This document shows, in pieces, positions 24,135 to 45,024 of a stretch of 64,000 nucleotides of DNA. The stretch is taken from positions 223,501 to 287,500 of the forward strand of contig OX345647.1 in the NCBI GenBank assembly GCA_947044365.1. The letters run 5' to 3'. The stretch is from Petrosia ficiformis (Eukaryota > Porifera > Demospongiae > Haplosclerida > Petrosiidae). The notes beneath the pieces were generated by a model, which worked only from the letters and a program-made list of their open reading frames with translations, did not search any database and was not told where the DNA came from. The position numbers and the translations under genes were made by a program. How positions within the stretch are numbered: the stretch's first letter is position 1; each line of letters starts with the position of its first letter.

Positions 24135-27100
24135 ATGAATATATCATCAGTATTATATATAATAGTACTAGTAGTATGTTCATTATCAGGAATACAAGGA
24201 CAACAAAGTAGACCCATACCACCAGAAGGAGGTAAATCTTTATGAAGTTGTTATGTATTATATTCTCAATACTATATTATTATAGTTGTATATTTGTGGG
24301 CTGAGTATCTTGAAATAATATTACCAGACTACTATATGATTACATCTCAACAATTCCCTGATACTGAGAATGATGATATTGATGGTGATGAGGGTACTAG
24401 TCTCTATCCTGAGGGTATTTGGTGTATGCATCATGTTAAAAGAACTTATGGAACCTTTTACTATCCTAATGGTACTGAAGTTGTAGTATGGACTGGAGCA
24501 TTTAGTATGGATAGGACAACAAATGATTACACTGGACCAGACCCAATATTTCAGACTGATGAACAGCTCGTATATACTATATTAATGAGAGATCAAGATT
24601 CAACAACACCAATAACATCAGATTATGAGGGTCTGTACAAATGTATCATTGATAATAGAACACTAGTAGTAGGAGTGTATAATACCAGTACATACAATGA
24701 TAATAGTGAGTTAATGATGAGTTGTGTAGTAATAGTATATAATATATCACTTCATTTTATAGCTGGTCCTGAAGCAGGAGACATGTCATTATCCCTGATC
24801 TCCACACCAAGATATGTTGATCCTCCAGTATTCAACCTGAGCTTCACTGTAACAAATGGACCTCCTACTGATGTCACATGTACAGGACCAAACTCATTTA
24901 GTATTAATCAAACAAGTGATGACTTGTCTCGTGAGGTAGTGAATGATGGTACTGCTACACTGGTGACAGTGACAGTGAGGATGAGAGAGGGAGGTGACTA
25001 TCAGTGTACTGTCTCTAATGCCAGAGTAGAGGATGGTACTATTAATGGTGTCACTGCTAGTAATAGTAGTACATCATTAAGTGTATCAGGTTAGTAGAAA
25101 ATTAATAATTAAATATGTGACCATCCATGAGAATCCCAAAGAATTGACATGAAAGTCAGATTTGGAATACCAGGCATATGGTCTATACATATATAAGTAT
25201 AGCTAAAATCGATTTGAAGGTAATTCACCATTAATTGCTTACCTTTGAATTAAATTCTTGCTATTTTATATAAAAAGGAAACTAAATTTGGTATCCAGGA
25301 AGATCAATCATTTCTCTTCTAGATACCTGGTTTAGTTTGTTATATAAAATGGTAACATTTAAAGGTTAGCTTTTTATCAAAATTAATATTTACCAAATGA
25401 CCCCTTTTCTTATGATTACATATACTCATTTAACTACATCTGAAATATATTTCCATTCTTGGAGATAGTTAAACACATTCATTAGTAATAATATACTAGA
25501 GGAATTACTTGATATGGACATATGAGTGTTTTGGGAGTGAATCCAGTCTTTCAAAAGCAAATTTCTAGTTTTAATTTGAAACAGTATTTCATGTGAAGTC
25601 ATATACATGTAGATGATAACATATATAATTACACTAAACCCAAACATTAAATATGATATAAAATATGAAAGTCAGAATGCCAGACATATAATGCATTTAA
25701 ATCCTAAACTCTTTAAAAGTTAAACTACATTACATTATATTTGTATTCTTGGGGACAATTAAACTCATTTATGAGTAACAGTAAAGCTTAGTATGGACAC
25801 ACCAGTGTTTTGTAAGTGAGTACATGTATGTACATGTATACATGTATACTCATTCGTGGTTCACACAAATACATGTATATCATATATACATTTGTTTGTA
25901 TATTACATGTACATGTCAGATTCTATAGTGAACTTACATCACTGAACTTTAAAACTAGGCTTGTCACTTCATGTAAGGATAGTGTTGTATCTATATTACA
26001 CATTCAAAATAGTATAATACGTATACAAACCACAGAATTCTCATAGTAGTGCATGAATAAAGATCACTGAACTTTAAAACCAGTCCTAATTTCAAGCCTT
26101 TTACAAATTTTATTAACTTTGTGTAAAGTGTGGTTTTTTCATAAATACTTTACAGTTTCTGCTACCCCCGCTCTCACACTAACAAGACTGGATACAGGTC
26201 TGCTTCATTTACAACTCTCCTGGTCAGGATCATCACCTGGATATGAGGTGTTCTATTCTCTCAGCGGTAGTGATGATATTCAGAGTTTAGTAAACACCAC
26301 TGATACAACATACATTGTGACATCAGGACTCATGCAGGATGAAACATATGAGCTCTTTGTGGTATCATATGGTAATGATAGTACTCCTGTACTACCCAGT
26401 GTTAATAGTAGTATTGAGAGTGTGACATTAAGTAAGTGATAGTAAACATCTTGTGTATTATAATCACTATATTACTGATTCCCTTCAGCACTACCATCAG
26501 TGAGTGACCTCACAGCTACTTCTACTAGTAACACTATTACTCTGACATGGACTGAACCTGATCCAATCCCTTCTGGTGGTTACAGTGTAACACGTCAGTG
26601 TCGTAGACTATGTGAGGAATCATTTAATGATATTGATCAACATTTCTCCAGTTCATCACCACTTATGTTCAGTGGTATTAATCCTGGTAGTTACTGTACT
26701 ATATCATTATTCATTGGAGTATTTGGTACTGAGTCCATTGAGTTTGATAGTGGTAATGATGTTACCACACTCTCTGCTGGTGAGTTGAAAAATGACATTA
26801 TGAATTTGAACTGTTCAACGTATAAAGAATGGATCTGGGTATCAGGTTGAATAATTTGTGTGGGTGTTCATTTGATATATAATTGAAATTTAATGTGTGG
26901 ATGGGCACTCAAGCTCTAATGATTTAAATGTTTTTTTCATTACTAGCTAAACAGAAAATCTGGGATATCAACACAATGTGTTTGAAGTTTGAGTACAGTG
27001 TTTTCCCAAAATGGTAGTACCATGTCACTCCCCCACCTTTAATTCTAAATTTAATGACACTGTTTATAACACTGATTGAACATTGTTGACCAAACATCAT

Positions 27101-29057
27101 GTACCACTGATGCACTACTTCACCCTTAATATTTATCCTGGGGGAAACACTGGCAATACACTGGTGGGACAACACCCACATTTTCAGTACTTGTGTGTGA
27201 TAGACTGTACAATATAAGTAAAGGTTTATAGAGCTGTTTTATGAATAAACATCTCCTCAGGTGTAGTATACATTTTATAACTCCATTTTGATATTTCTTT
27301 CTCAGAACCTACCTCTACTCCAGAGAACATGATCTTCTCATTAGTTGAGGCTAGGTCTTTCAATATCACATGGGATGAATTACCTTGCTCTGGACAGAAT
27401 GGACCCATCACTGGATACTTACTCTACTACACAAACACAACATTCTCTGACACTATCACTGTCATTGGAGGAGAGAACAGAGCATACACTCTCACTGAAC
27501 TGAGACCATATACCAACTACACTGTGACAGTGTCAGCATACAATGATGCTGGAACTGGACCAACAAGTGATAATAGAACACAACAGACAGAACAAGCTGG
27601 TCAGTTAGTATATTCATTACTAGTTCATGTTTCATATGATGTTTGTGTCTCTCAGAACCTGGTGTGGTGTCAAACCTAATGTCAAGTGGATCAGATGTAG
27701 ATCAGATCAATATCACATGGAATCAACCCTCCATTCCTAATGGTATCATCATTGTGTATGAAATACGTTATAGAGTGTCTGACAACAGTGATTCATTTAT
27801 ATATGTGAATGGTACAAGGAACACTCAACACATAATAGATGGACTAATACCAGACACAAGTTATACAGTTGGTGTGAGAGCATACACTATTGCTGGTCCA
27901 GGAGAATGGACAGATGAAACAGCTATGACATTTGATATACGTAAGAGTTTAGAATATTTATAAAGCTGTATATTATCTCTTTTGTCTTCATAGCTATGGT
28001 TCAGAACTTTCAAGTCACTCGTATTAGTGATACTACAGTTAGAGCAACATGGGACCGAATAGAATCTGATGCTGTAGACAAATATACAGTATATTTTTAT
28101 AGTACTAGTGAAGTGAAGAGACAGGTTGATTCAGGATCAAACAACTTCCCAGCTAGTGTTTCAGAGGGAGTAATAGATGGACTAGACCCAAACCTGGATT
28201 ATATATTCTCTATAACAGTAACATTTATATTAGGAGGTATAGAGTATGAGGGAGAGGAAACAGACCCAATCATACCGTCAGGTAATGTAGTCTAGATGCT
28301 AATAGATATTGCTTCTAATGAATACAGTTATATCAACTTCATCTCTAATCATGATGAGTTCATCTTCAACTACTACTGGTATTAATTACATAATGACACT
28401 TGTCTTTTAATCATGCATCATTTATATCATATCAATATGATACATCTAATATTTTATTTATATATACAGCAACACAAACAAGCAGTGTGGATTCCAATAC
28501 TGGTCTTATAATAGGCATATCACTGTTGGGTTGTATATTATGTATAGTAGTAATATGTGTGACTGTTATTATTATTATATTGATATACAAAAAGAGAGTA
28601 AGAAAATCAAATCATTATGACTTGAGGTATGGCTGCCATACGTACCATATTCACTCATTTAATTATTATTATTATATAATTTATAGTCCTGATAGTGATC
28701 AGACAAAGAAGAGTGCAGCCTATGGAGTAGTTGAACATGACAAGAAATGGTAATATATAATAAATATTATAATTATAATTATTATATTATAATTTTATAA
28801 TAGTGATGATGATATTGAAATGAAGATTAGTGAAGCATATGGGATGGTTGATCAGAAGTCACATGACACATCTCAGTAAGTAACATGAAACTATATATAA
28901 ATAAAATATTCAATAACAATATTGTTTGTACTATTTCAATAGAACATATGAAGAGATCACCACTACAGAATATGAAATGCCAGTCAATACAACAGATGTA
29001 CTTATAACATCATCTCATGTTGAAAATACTTACGAAACAGTACAAAATTTGACGTGA
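24135..29057 (+). CDS. Receptor R4: Ig-Ig-(FN3)x5 type I membrane protein
   Basis: Thirteen exons give 911 residues: 24135-24231, 24286-24705, 24763-25089, 26156-26431, 26489-26779, 27306-27599, 27656-27940, 27994-28281, 28328-28378, 28470-28626, 28687-28749, 28804-28875, 28943-29057. The signal and both Ig domains are identical in protein to R2, and FN3-2, FN3-3 and FN3-5 also match R2. FN3-4 carries the SIPNGIIIVYEI version otherwise seen in R3, and the membrane and first tail exons (VRKSNHYDLR, SPDSDQTKK) are of the R5 type, so R4 too is a mosaic. Tail motifs are YGVV, YGMV, YEEI, YEMP and YETV. The downstream flank is homologous to that of R5 rather than to those of R1-R3. Confidence 0.85.
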
Positions 29058-29260
29058 AGTATTTTGACTGTTATGAAAACACAATAATTATGAAACTGAT
29101 GTTTAGCTTATCACCTTTCCACAAAAACATATACATCCCTTTATATACGTATGCATGCATTCACACATAGTAAGTATAACAGTATCAATAGAATTAATAA
29201 CACTATTAAAATTACTTTCTGTTTTTCATATCACTTGTAATAATAAGAATACATTATCAA

Positions 29261-29512
29261 ATGAACATGTTTTATTATCAGTTTTTCATTAGTGTTTGTA
29301 TTTGTCTCTCAAGATTCTTAAGACCAGTAGTAACAGAGGTAAGATCAGGTGTAGCTGGATTCATTGTCTGGAGTTCAACCAGGTATCGACCAACTTTATC
29401 CAATATATTTGTAATGAACGACAGCCTAATAGAAAGAAATGGAATACTATCATATAGTCAAGTGTATAGGAGACTAACTTTTCATAAGATGAAACAAGAG
29501 AAGGATTATTAG
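29261..29512 (+). CDS. Possible 83-aa small ORF behind R4
   Basis: The frame starts MNMFYYQFFISVCICLSRF and ends KMKQEKDY. The N-terminal 20 residues are hydrophobic like a signal peptide. It is retained at the same place behind R5 with several amino-acid changes and full length, while the copies behind R1-R3 are shortened. A GTAAGA that could be a splice donor lies inside. I do not recognise the product. It could equally be 3' untranslated sequence of the receptor. Confidence 0.25.
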   Translation: MNMFYYQFFISVCICLSRFLRPVVTEVRSGVAGFIVWSSTRYRPTLSNIFVMNDSLIERNGILSYSQVYRRLTFHKMKQEKDY

Positions 29513-29614
29513 TATATGAGGTAAGGAGAGCAAGAAGAACTAAAAGAATATGAAGAGGATGTCCAGTAGACTGCCAAAATGTGTCCTATAAATAAGGAAT
29601 AGAATGATAATAAT

Positions 29615-29735
29615 ATACTGTAAAAACAATTTGGTTATCTTAACCAAGCAGTTGATCACCTCAATTGGTATCCCATTACTACTCAGTTGAGGTGTTGAAG
29701 TGTAGGGCAGCTTAACCTTTGGTGTTGGAATGTTG
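29615..29735 (+). mobile_element. Half copy of inverted-repeat element behind R4
   Basis: The segment starts ACTGTAAAAACAATTTGG and includes CACCTCAATTGGTATCCC. It matches the left arm of the element at 35970-36420 behind R5; the right arm is missing here. An open minus-strand frame across it is incidental. Confidence 0.45.
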
Positions 29736-29852
29736 TTCACAATGCCATGTAAATTAGTCATGATTCACAGTTTATATGCCATTAATTTTATCATTATGAA
29801 TTTAGTTAGTTATAAGTAGAGGACTATCACTGTTAATGATATCTTGTTCAAG

Positions 29853-32800
29853 ATGAATATATCATCAGTATTATATATAATAGTACTAGTAGTATGTTCA
29901 TTATCAGGAATACAAAGTAGACCCATACCACCAGAAGGAGGTAAATCTTTATGAAGTTGTTATGTATTATATTCTCAATACTATATTATTATAGTTGTAT
30001 ATTTGTGGGCTGAGTATCTTGAAATAATATTACCAGACTATTATATGATTACATCTCAACAATTCCCTGATACTGAGAATGATGATATTGATGGTGATGA
30101 TGGTACTAGTCTCTATCCTGAGGGTATTTGGTGTATGCATCATATTAGAAGAACTTATGGAACCTTTTACTATCCTAATGGTACTGAAGTTGTAGTATGG
30201 ACTGGAGCATTTAGTGCAGATAGGACAACAAATGATTACACTGGACCAGACCCAATATTTCAGACTGATGAACAGCTCGTATATACTATATTATTCAGAG
30301 ATGAAGATTCAACAACACCAATAACATCAGATTATGAGGGTCTGTACAAATGTATCATTGATGATAGAACACTAGTAGTAGGAGTGTATGATACCAGTAC
30401 ATACAATGATAATAGTGAGTTAATGATGAGTTGTGTAGTAATAGTATATAATATATCACTTCATTTTATAGCTGGTCCTAAAGCAGGAGACATGTCATTA
30501 TCCCTGATCTCCACACCAAGATATGTTGATCCTCCAGTATTCAACCTGAGCTTCACTGTAACAGATGGACCTCCTACTAATGTCACATGTACAGGACCAA
30601 ACTCATTTAGTATTACTCAAACAAGTGATGACTTGTCTCGTGAGGTAGTGAATGTTGGTACTGCTACACTGGTGACAGTGACAGTGAGGATGAGAGAGGA
30701 AGGTAACTATCAGTGTACTGTCTCTAATGCCAGAGTAGAGAATGGTACTATTAATGGTGTCCCTGCTACTGAGAATAGTACATCATTAAGTGTATCAGGT
30801 TAGTAGAAAATTAATATGTGACCATCCATGAGAATCCCAAAGAATTAACATGAAATATGAAAGTCAGATTTAGAATACCAGGCATATGGTCCATACATAT
30901 ATAAGTATAGCTAAAATGGTAATTCACTATTAATAATTGAATGCTTACCTTTTAATTAAATACTTGCTATTTATATAGAAAGGAAACTAAATTTGGTATC
31001 CAGGAAGATCAATCATTTCTCTTCTAGATACCTGGTTTAGTTTGTTATATAAAATGGTAACATTTAGCTTTTTATCAAAATTAATATTTACCAAATGACC
31101 CCTTTTCTTATGATTACATATACTCATTTAACTACATCTGAAATATATTTCCATTCTTGAAGATAGTTAAACACATTCATTAGTAATAATAAGCTAGAGG
31201 AATTACTTGGTATGGACATATGAGTGTTTTGGGAGTGAATCCAGTCTTTCAAAAGCAAATTTCTTGTTTTAATTTGAAACAGTATTTCGTGTGAAGTCAT
31301 ATGGATGATAACATATATAATTACACTAAACCCAAACATTAAATATGACATAAAATATGAAAGTCAGAATGCCATACATATAATGCATTTAAACACTAAA
31401 CTCTTTAAAAGTTAAACTACATTACATTATATTTGTATTCTTGGGAACAATTAAACTCATTTATGAGTAACAGTAAAGCTTAGTATGGACATACCAGTGT
31501 TTTGTAAGTGAGTACATGTATGTACATGTGTACATGTATACTCATTTGTGGTTTACACAAGTACATGTATATCATATATACATTTGTTTGTATATTACAT
31601 GTACATGTCAGATTCTATAGTGAACTTACATCACTGAACTTTAAAACCAGGCTTGTCACTTCATGTAAGGATAGTGTTGTATCTATATTACACATTCAAA
31701 ATAGTATAATACTTATACAACCAAAGAATTCTCATAGTAGTGCATGACTGAACTTTAAAACTAGTCCTGCCTTTTACAAATTCATTAACCCATTAATAAA
31801 TTTGTGCAAATTTCATAGATGATTATTTTGACAGTTTCTGCTACCCCCGCTCTCACACTAACAAGACTGGGTACAGGTCTGCTTCATGTACAACTCTCCT
31901 GGACAGGATCATCACCTAGATATGAGGTGTTCTATTCTCTCAGTGGTAGTGATGATATTCAGAGTTTAGTAAACACTACTGAAAACACATACGATGTGAC
32001 ATCAGGACTCACTCAGGATGAAACATATGAGTTCTTTGTGGTATCATATGGTAATGATGGTACTCCTGTACTACCCAGTGTTAATAGTAGTATTGAGAGT
32101 GTGACATTAAGTAAGGGATAGTAAACATCTTGTGTATTATAATCACTACATTACTGATTCCCTTCAGCACTACCATCAGTGAGTGACCTCACAGCTACTT
32201 CTACTAGTAACACTATTACTCTGACATGGACTGAACCTGATCCAATTCCTTCTAATGGTTACAGTATAACACATCAGTGTCATAGACTATGTGAAGAATC
32301 ATTAAATGATTTTATGCAAAAACTCTCTAGTTCATCACCACTTGTGTTCAGTGGTATTAATCCTGGTAGTTACTGTACTATCTTATTATTCATTGGAATA
32401 TTTGGTACTGAGTTCATTGAGTTTGATAGTGGTAATATTGTTACCACTCTCTCTGCTGGTGGGTTGAAAAATGATATTATGAATTAGAACTGGGCAACGA
32501 ATAAAGAATGGATCTGTGTATCACGTTGAATAATTTGTGTGGGTGTTCATTTGATATATAATTGAAATTTAATGTGTGGATGGGCACTCAAGCTCTAATG
32601 ATTTAAATGTTTTCATTACTAGCTAAACAGAAAATCTGGGATATCAACACAATGTGTTTGAAGTTTGAGTACAGCAATACTAGTGGTAGTACCATGTCAC
32701 TCCCCCATCCATTAATTCTAAATTTTATGACACTGTTTATAACACTGATTGAACATTGTTGACCAAACATCATGTACCACTGATGCACTACTTCACACTT

Positions 32801-35453
32801 AATATTTATCCTGGGGGAAACACTGGCAATACACTGGTGGGACAACACCCACATTTTTAGTACTTGTGTGTGATAGACTGTACAAAATAAGTAAAAGTGT
32901 GTAGATCTGTTTTATGAATAAACATCTCTTCAGGTGTAGTATGAATTTTATAACTGCATTCTGATATTTCTTTCTCAGAACCTACCTCTTCTCCAGAGAG
33001 CGTTGTTTTCTCATTAGTTGAGGCTAGGTCTTTCAATATCACATGGGATGAATTACCTTGTTCTGGACAGAATGGACCCATCACTGGATACTTACTCTAC
33101 TACACAAACACAACATTCTCTGACACTATCAACATCACTGGAGGAGAGAACATAGCATACACTCTCACTGAACTGAGACCATATACTAACTACACTGTGA
33201 CAGTGTCAGCATACAATGATGCTGGAACTGGACCAACAAGTGATAATAGAATACAACAGACAGAACAAGCTGGTCAGTTAGTATATTCATTACTAATACA
33301 TAAATCACATGATGTTTGTATTTCTCAGAACCTACTTCTTCTCCAGAGAACATAATCTTCTCATCAGTTGAGGCTAGGTCTTTAACTGTTTCATGGGATG
33401 AGGTACCTCCTTCTGGACAGAATGGACCCATCACTGGATACTTACTCTACTACACAAACACAACATTCTCTGACACTATCAACATCACTGGAGGAGAGAA
33501 CAGAGCATACACTCTCACTGAACTGAGACCATATACTAACTACACTGCGACAGTGTCAGCATACAATGATGTTGGAACTGGACCAACAAGTGATAATAGA
33601 ACACAACAGACAGAACAAGCTGGTCAGTTAGTATATATATTCATTACTAATACATAATTCACATGATGTTTGTATCTCTCAGAACCTACTTCTTCTCCAG
33701 AGAACATAATGTTCTCATCAGTTGAGGCTAGGTCTTTAACTGTTTCATGGGATGAGGTACTTCCTGGACAGAATGGACCCATCAATGGATACTTACTCTA
33801 CTACACAAACACAACATTCTCTGACACTATCACTGTCATTGGAGGACAGAACATAGCATACACTCTCACTGAGCTGAGACCATATACCAACTACACTGTG
33901 ACAGTATCAGCATATAATGATGGTGGAACTGGACCAACAAGTGATAATAGAATACAACAGACAGAACAAGCTGGTCAGTTAGTATATTCATTACTAGTTC
34001 ATGTTTCACATGATGTTTGTGTCTCTCAGAACCTGGTGTGGTGTCAAACCTAATGTCAAGTGGATCAGATGTAGATCAGATCAGTATCACATGGAATCAG
34101 CCCTCTATGCCTAATGGTATCATCATCATGTATGATATACGTTATAGACAGTCTGACAACAGTGACTCATTTGTATACGTGAATACTACAAACACTCAAC
34201 ACGTAATAGATGGACTATTACCAAACACAAGTTATACAGTTGGTGTGAGAGCATACACTATTGCTGGTCCAGGAGAATGGATAGATGAAACAACTATGAC
34301 ATTTGATATACGTAAGAATTTAGAAATATTTATAAAGCTGTATGTTATCTCTTTTGTCTTTATAGCTATGGTTCAGAACTTTCAAGTCACTCGTATTAGT
34401 GATACTACAGTTATAGCAACATGGGATCGAATAGAATCTGATGCTGTAGACGGATATACAGTATATGTTTATAGTACTAGTGAAGTGAAGAGACAGGTTG
34501 ATTCAGGATCAAACAACTTCCCAGCTAGTGTTTCAGAGGGAGTAATAGATGGACTAGACCCAAACCTGGATTATATATTCTCTATAACAGTAACATTTAT
34601 ATTAGGAGGTATAGAGTATGAGGGAGAGGAAACAGACCCAATCATACCAACAGGTAATGTAGTCTAGATGCTAATAGATATTGTTTTAAATTATTTCTAA
34701 TGAATATAGTTATATCAACTTCATCTCTTGATATATTAATCATGATGAGTTCATCTTCAACTACTACTGGTAATAATTACATAATGACACTTGTCTTTTA
34801 ATCATGCATCAATTATCTTTTTTAGGAACTTCTTCGACTGGAGAAACAAGTAAATCTCATATCAATATGATACATCTAATATTTTATTTATATATACAGC
34901 AACACAAACAACCAGTGTGGATTCCAATACTGGTCTTATAATAGGCTTATCACTGTTGAGTTGTATATTATGTATAGTAGTAATATGTGTGACTGTTATT
35001 ATTATTATATTGATATACAAAAAGAGAGTAAGAAAATCAAATCATTATGACTTGAGGTATGGCTGCTATACGTACCATATTCTCTCATTTAATTATTATT
35101 ATAATTATTATATAATTTATAGTCCTGATAATAATCAGACAAAGAAGAGTACAGCCTATGGAGTAGTTATACATAACAAGACATGGTAATATATAATAAA
35201 TATTATAATTATAATTATTATATTATGATAGTGATGATGATATTGAAATGAAGATTAGTGAAGCATATGGAATGTTTGATCAGAAGTCATATGACACATC
35301 TCAGTAAGTAACATGAAACTATAAAATATTCAATAACAATATTGTTTGTACTATTTCAATAGAACATATGAAAAGGTCAATATTATCTATGATACACCAG
35401 TCAATACAACAGATGTACTTATAACACCATGTGATGAGAATATATACTTCTGA
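29853..35453 (+). CDS. Receptor R5: Ig-Ig-(FN3)x7 type I membrane protein
   Basis: Sixteen exons give 1105 residues: 29853-29940, 29995-30414, 30472-30798, 31835-32110, 32168-32458, 32979-33272, 33329-33622, 33683-33973, 34030-34311, 34366-34653, 34710-34769, 34826-34849, 34900-35056, 35123-35185, 35232-35303, 35363-35453. The FN3-3 exon is present three times in tandem, which raises the FN3 count to seven. There are two stalk exons (20 and 8 aa). Ig 1 is of the R2/R4 type with changes (SADRTTNDY, LFRDED). The tail diverges: YGVV is kept, YGMV has become YGMF, YEEI has become YEKV, and the last exon ends early at DENIYF so the final YETV motif is lost. No OXCT1 fragment precedes this gene. 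It is the most distinct member and ends the array. Confidence 0.85.
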
Positions 35454-35614
35454 ATCAGTACAGAATTGACATGAAGTGTTAAACTGATGTTTAGTCCCTT
35501 TATATATGTATACATTAACACATAGTAAGTATAATAGTATATAATATCAGTGTGAATAGACACTAATATAATTACTCATTTGTAATAATTAATATTATAA
35601 GAATACATTATTAA

Positions 35615-35866
35615 ATGAACATGTTCTATTATCAGTTTTTCATTAGTGTTTGTATTTGTCTCTCAAGATTTCTAAGACCAGTAGTAACAGAGGTAAGATC
35701 AGGTGTAGCTGGATTCATTGTCTGGAGTTCAACCAGGTATCGACCAACTTTATCCAATATATTTGTAATGAACGACGGCCTAATAAAAAGAAATGGAATA
35801 GTATCATATAGTCAGGTTTATAGGAGACTAACTTTTCGTAAGATGAAACAAGAGAAGGATTATTAG
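35615..35866 (+). CDS. Possible 83-aa small ORF behind R5
   Basis: Full-length counterpart of the frame at 29261-29512, with S to G, E to K, L to V and H to R changes among others and no stop or frameshift. Retention of the frame is weak evidence for coding because the two copies are recent duplicates. Product unknown. Confidence 0.25.
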   Translation: MNMFYYQFFISVCICLSRFLRPVVTEVRSGVAGFIVWSSTRYRPTLSNIFVMNDGLIKRNGIVSYSQVYRRLTFRKMKQEKDY

Positions 35867-35969
35867 TATATGAGGTAAGGAGAGCAAGAAGAACTAAAAG
35901 AATATGAAGAGGGTGTCCAGTAGACTGCCAAAATGTGTCCTATAAATAAGGAATAGAATGATAATAATA

Positions 35970-36420
35970 TACTGTAAAAACAATTTGGTTATCTTAACCA
36001 AGCAGTTGATTACCTCAATTGGTATCCCATTACTACTCAGTTGAGGTGTTGACTAGTAGGCCAGCTTAACCTTTGGTGTTGGAATGTTGTTCACAATGAC
36101 ATGTAAATTAGTCATGATTCACAGTTTATATGCCAGTACATCCCCACTATAAGTTTACATAATCATATCAGTCATCTTCCATTATTTTCTTAGTCATTGT
36201 ATGTCTACTTTCCCACTATAATTACTGTATGACATCATATCAGTCATCCTCCACTATTAATTTTCTTAGTCATTGTGAACACAACATATCAACACTAAAA
36301 ATTAAAAATGCAAACTGGCTTACCTTTGAACACCTCAATATGGTGTGAAAAGGTAAATCGGAATGCAATTGAGGTAACCAACTGATTGGTTGAAATAACC
36401 AAAATCTTTTTGCAGTGTAG
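35970..36420. mobile_element. Element with long inverted terminal arms
   Basis: The left arm (about 35970-36083, beginning ACTGTAAAAACAATTTGG) and the right arm (about 36288-36420, ending TCTTTTTGCAGTGTA) are imperfect inverse copies of more than 100 bases, each holding a CCTCAATTG and TTAACC/AATAACC core. The middle has a direct repeat around ATATCAGTCATC (36163 and 36236). No transposase frame is present. It fits a non-autonomous foldback transposon. Confidence 0.5.
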
Positions 36421-36545
36421 ATGGATAGGTGGACGATAGGTGCATAGGTAGATGGATGGATAAATGAGAGGATGAAAGATCGAATAAATGAATGAATGGA
36501 TGCGTAGATAGATAGAAGAGTGGATGAATGAATGAATGGATGTAA
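36421..36545. repeat. GATG-family degenerate repeat
   Basis: Imperfect GGAT/GAAT repeats lie directly downstream of the NUP155 stop codon. They give Ser/Ile/His-rich minus-strand frames that are not coding. Confidence 0.8.
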
Positions 36546-36549
36546 CACA

Positions 36550-44775
<8,226 letters not shown>

Positions 44776-45024
44776 ATTCAGTGATCACGAGGTTATTAAA
44801 ATAGGAGGTTACCATGTGGGCGTGACGTAGTTATTAAAAGTTATTATCGCCGATTAATTAACTAATAAAAACGTCTGTGAAATTCCACGCATCAAAATAA
44901 ACAAAAAAGGTAGTTTATAAGAGCCAAGCCCATCATCAGACACACAGAGACGCCAAGAGATTCAATAGTATTAATAAAGATTACGATAAATCGCTGTAAA
45001 TAATAAATAAATCGCTAAATCGCT
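44776..45024. promoter_or_regulatory. Bidirectional promoter gap NUP155/RNF11-like
   Basis: A 249-base gap separates the divergent start codons and must hold both promoters and 5' untranslated regions. A purine-rich GAGCCAAGCCCATC stretch occurs near 44930. No firm core elements were recognised. Confidence 0.5.

Noticed and set aside
29540..29761. 73-codon minus-strand frame behind R4
   Set aside because: It lies over the arm of a foldback element and is not maintained in the corresponding region behind R5.
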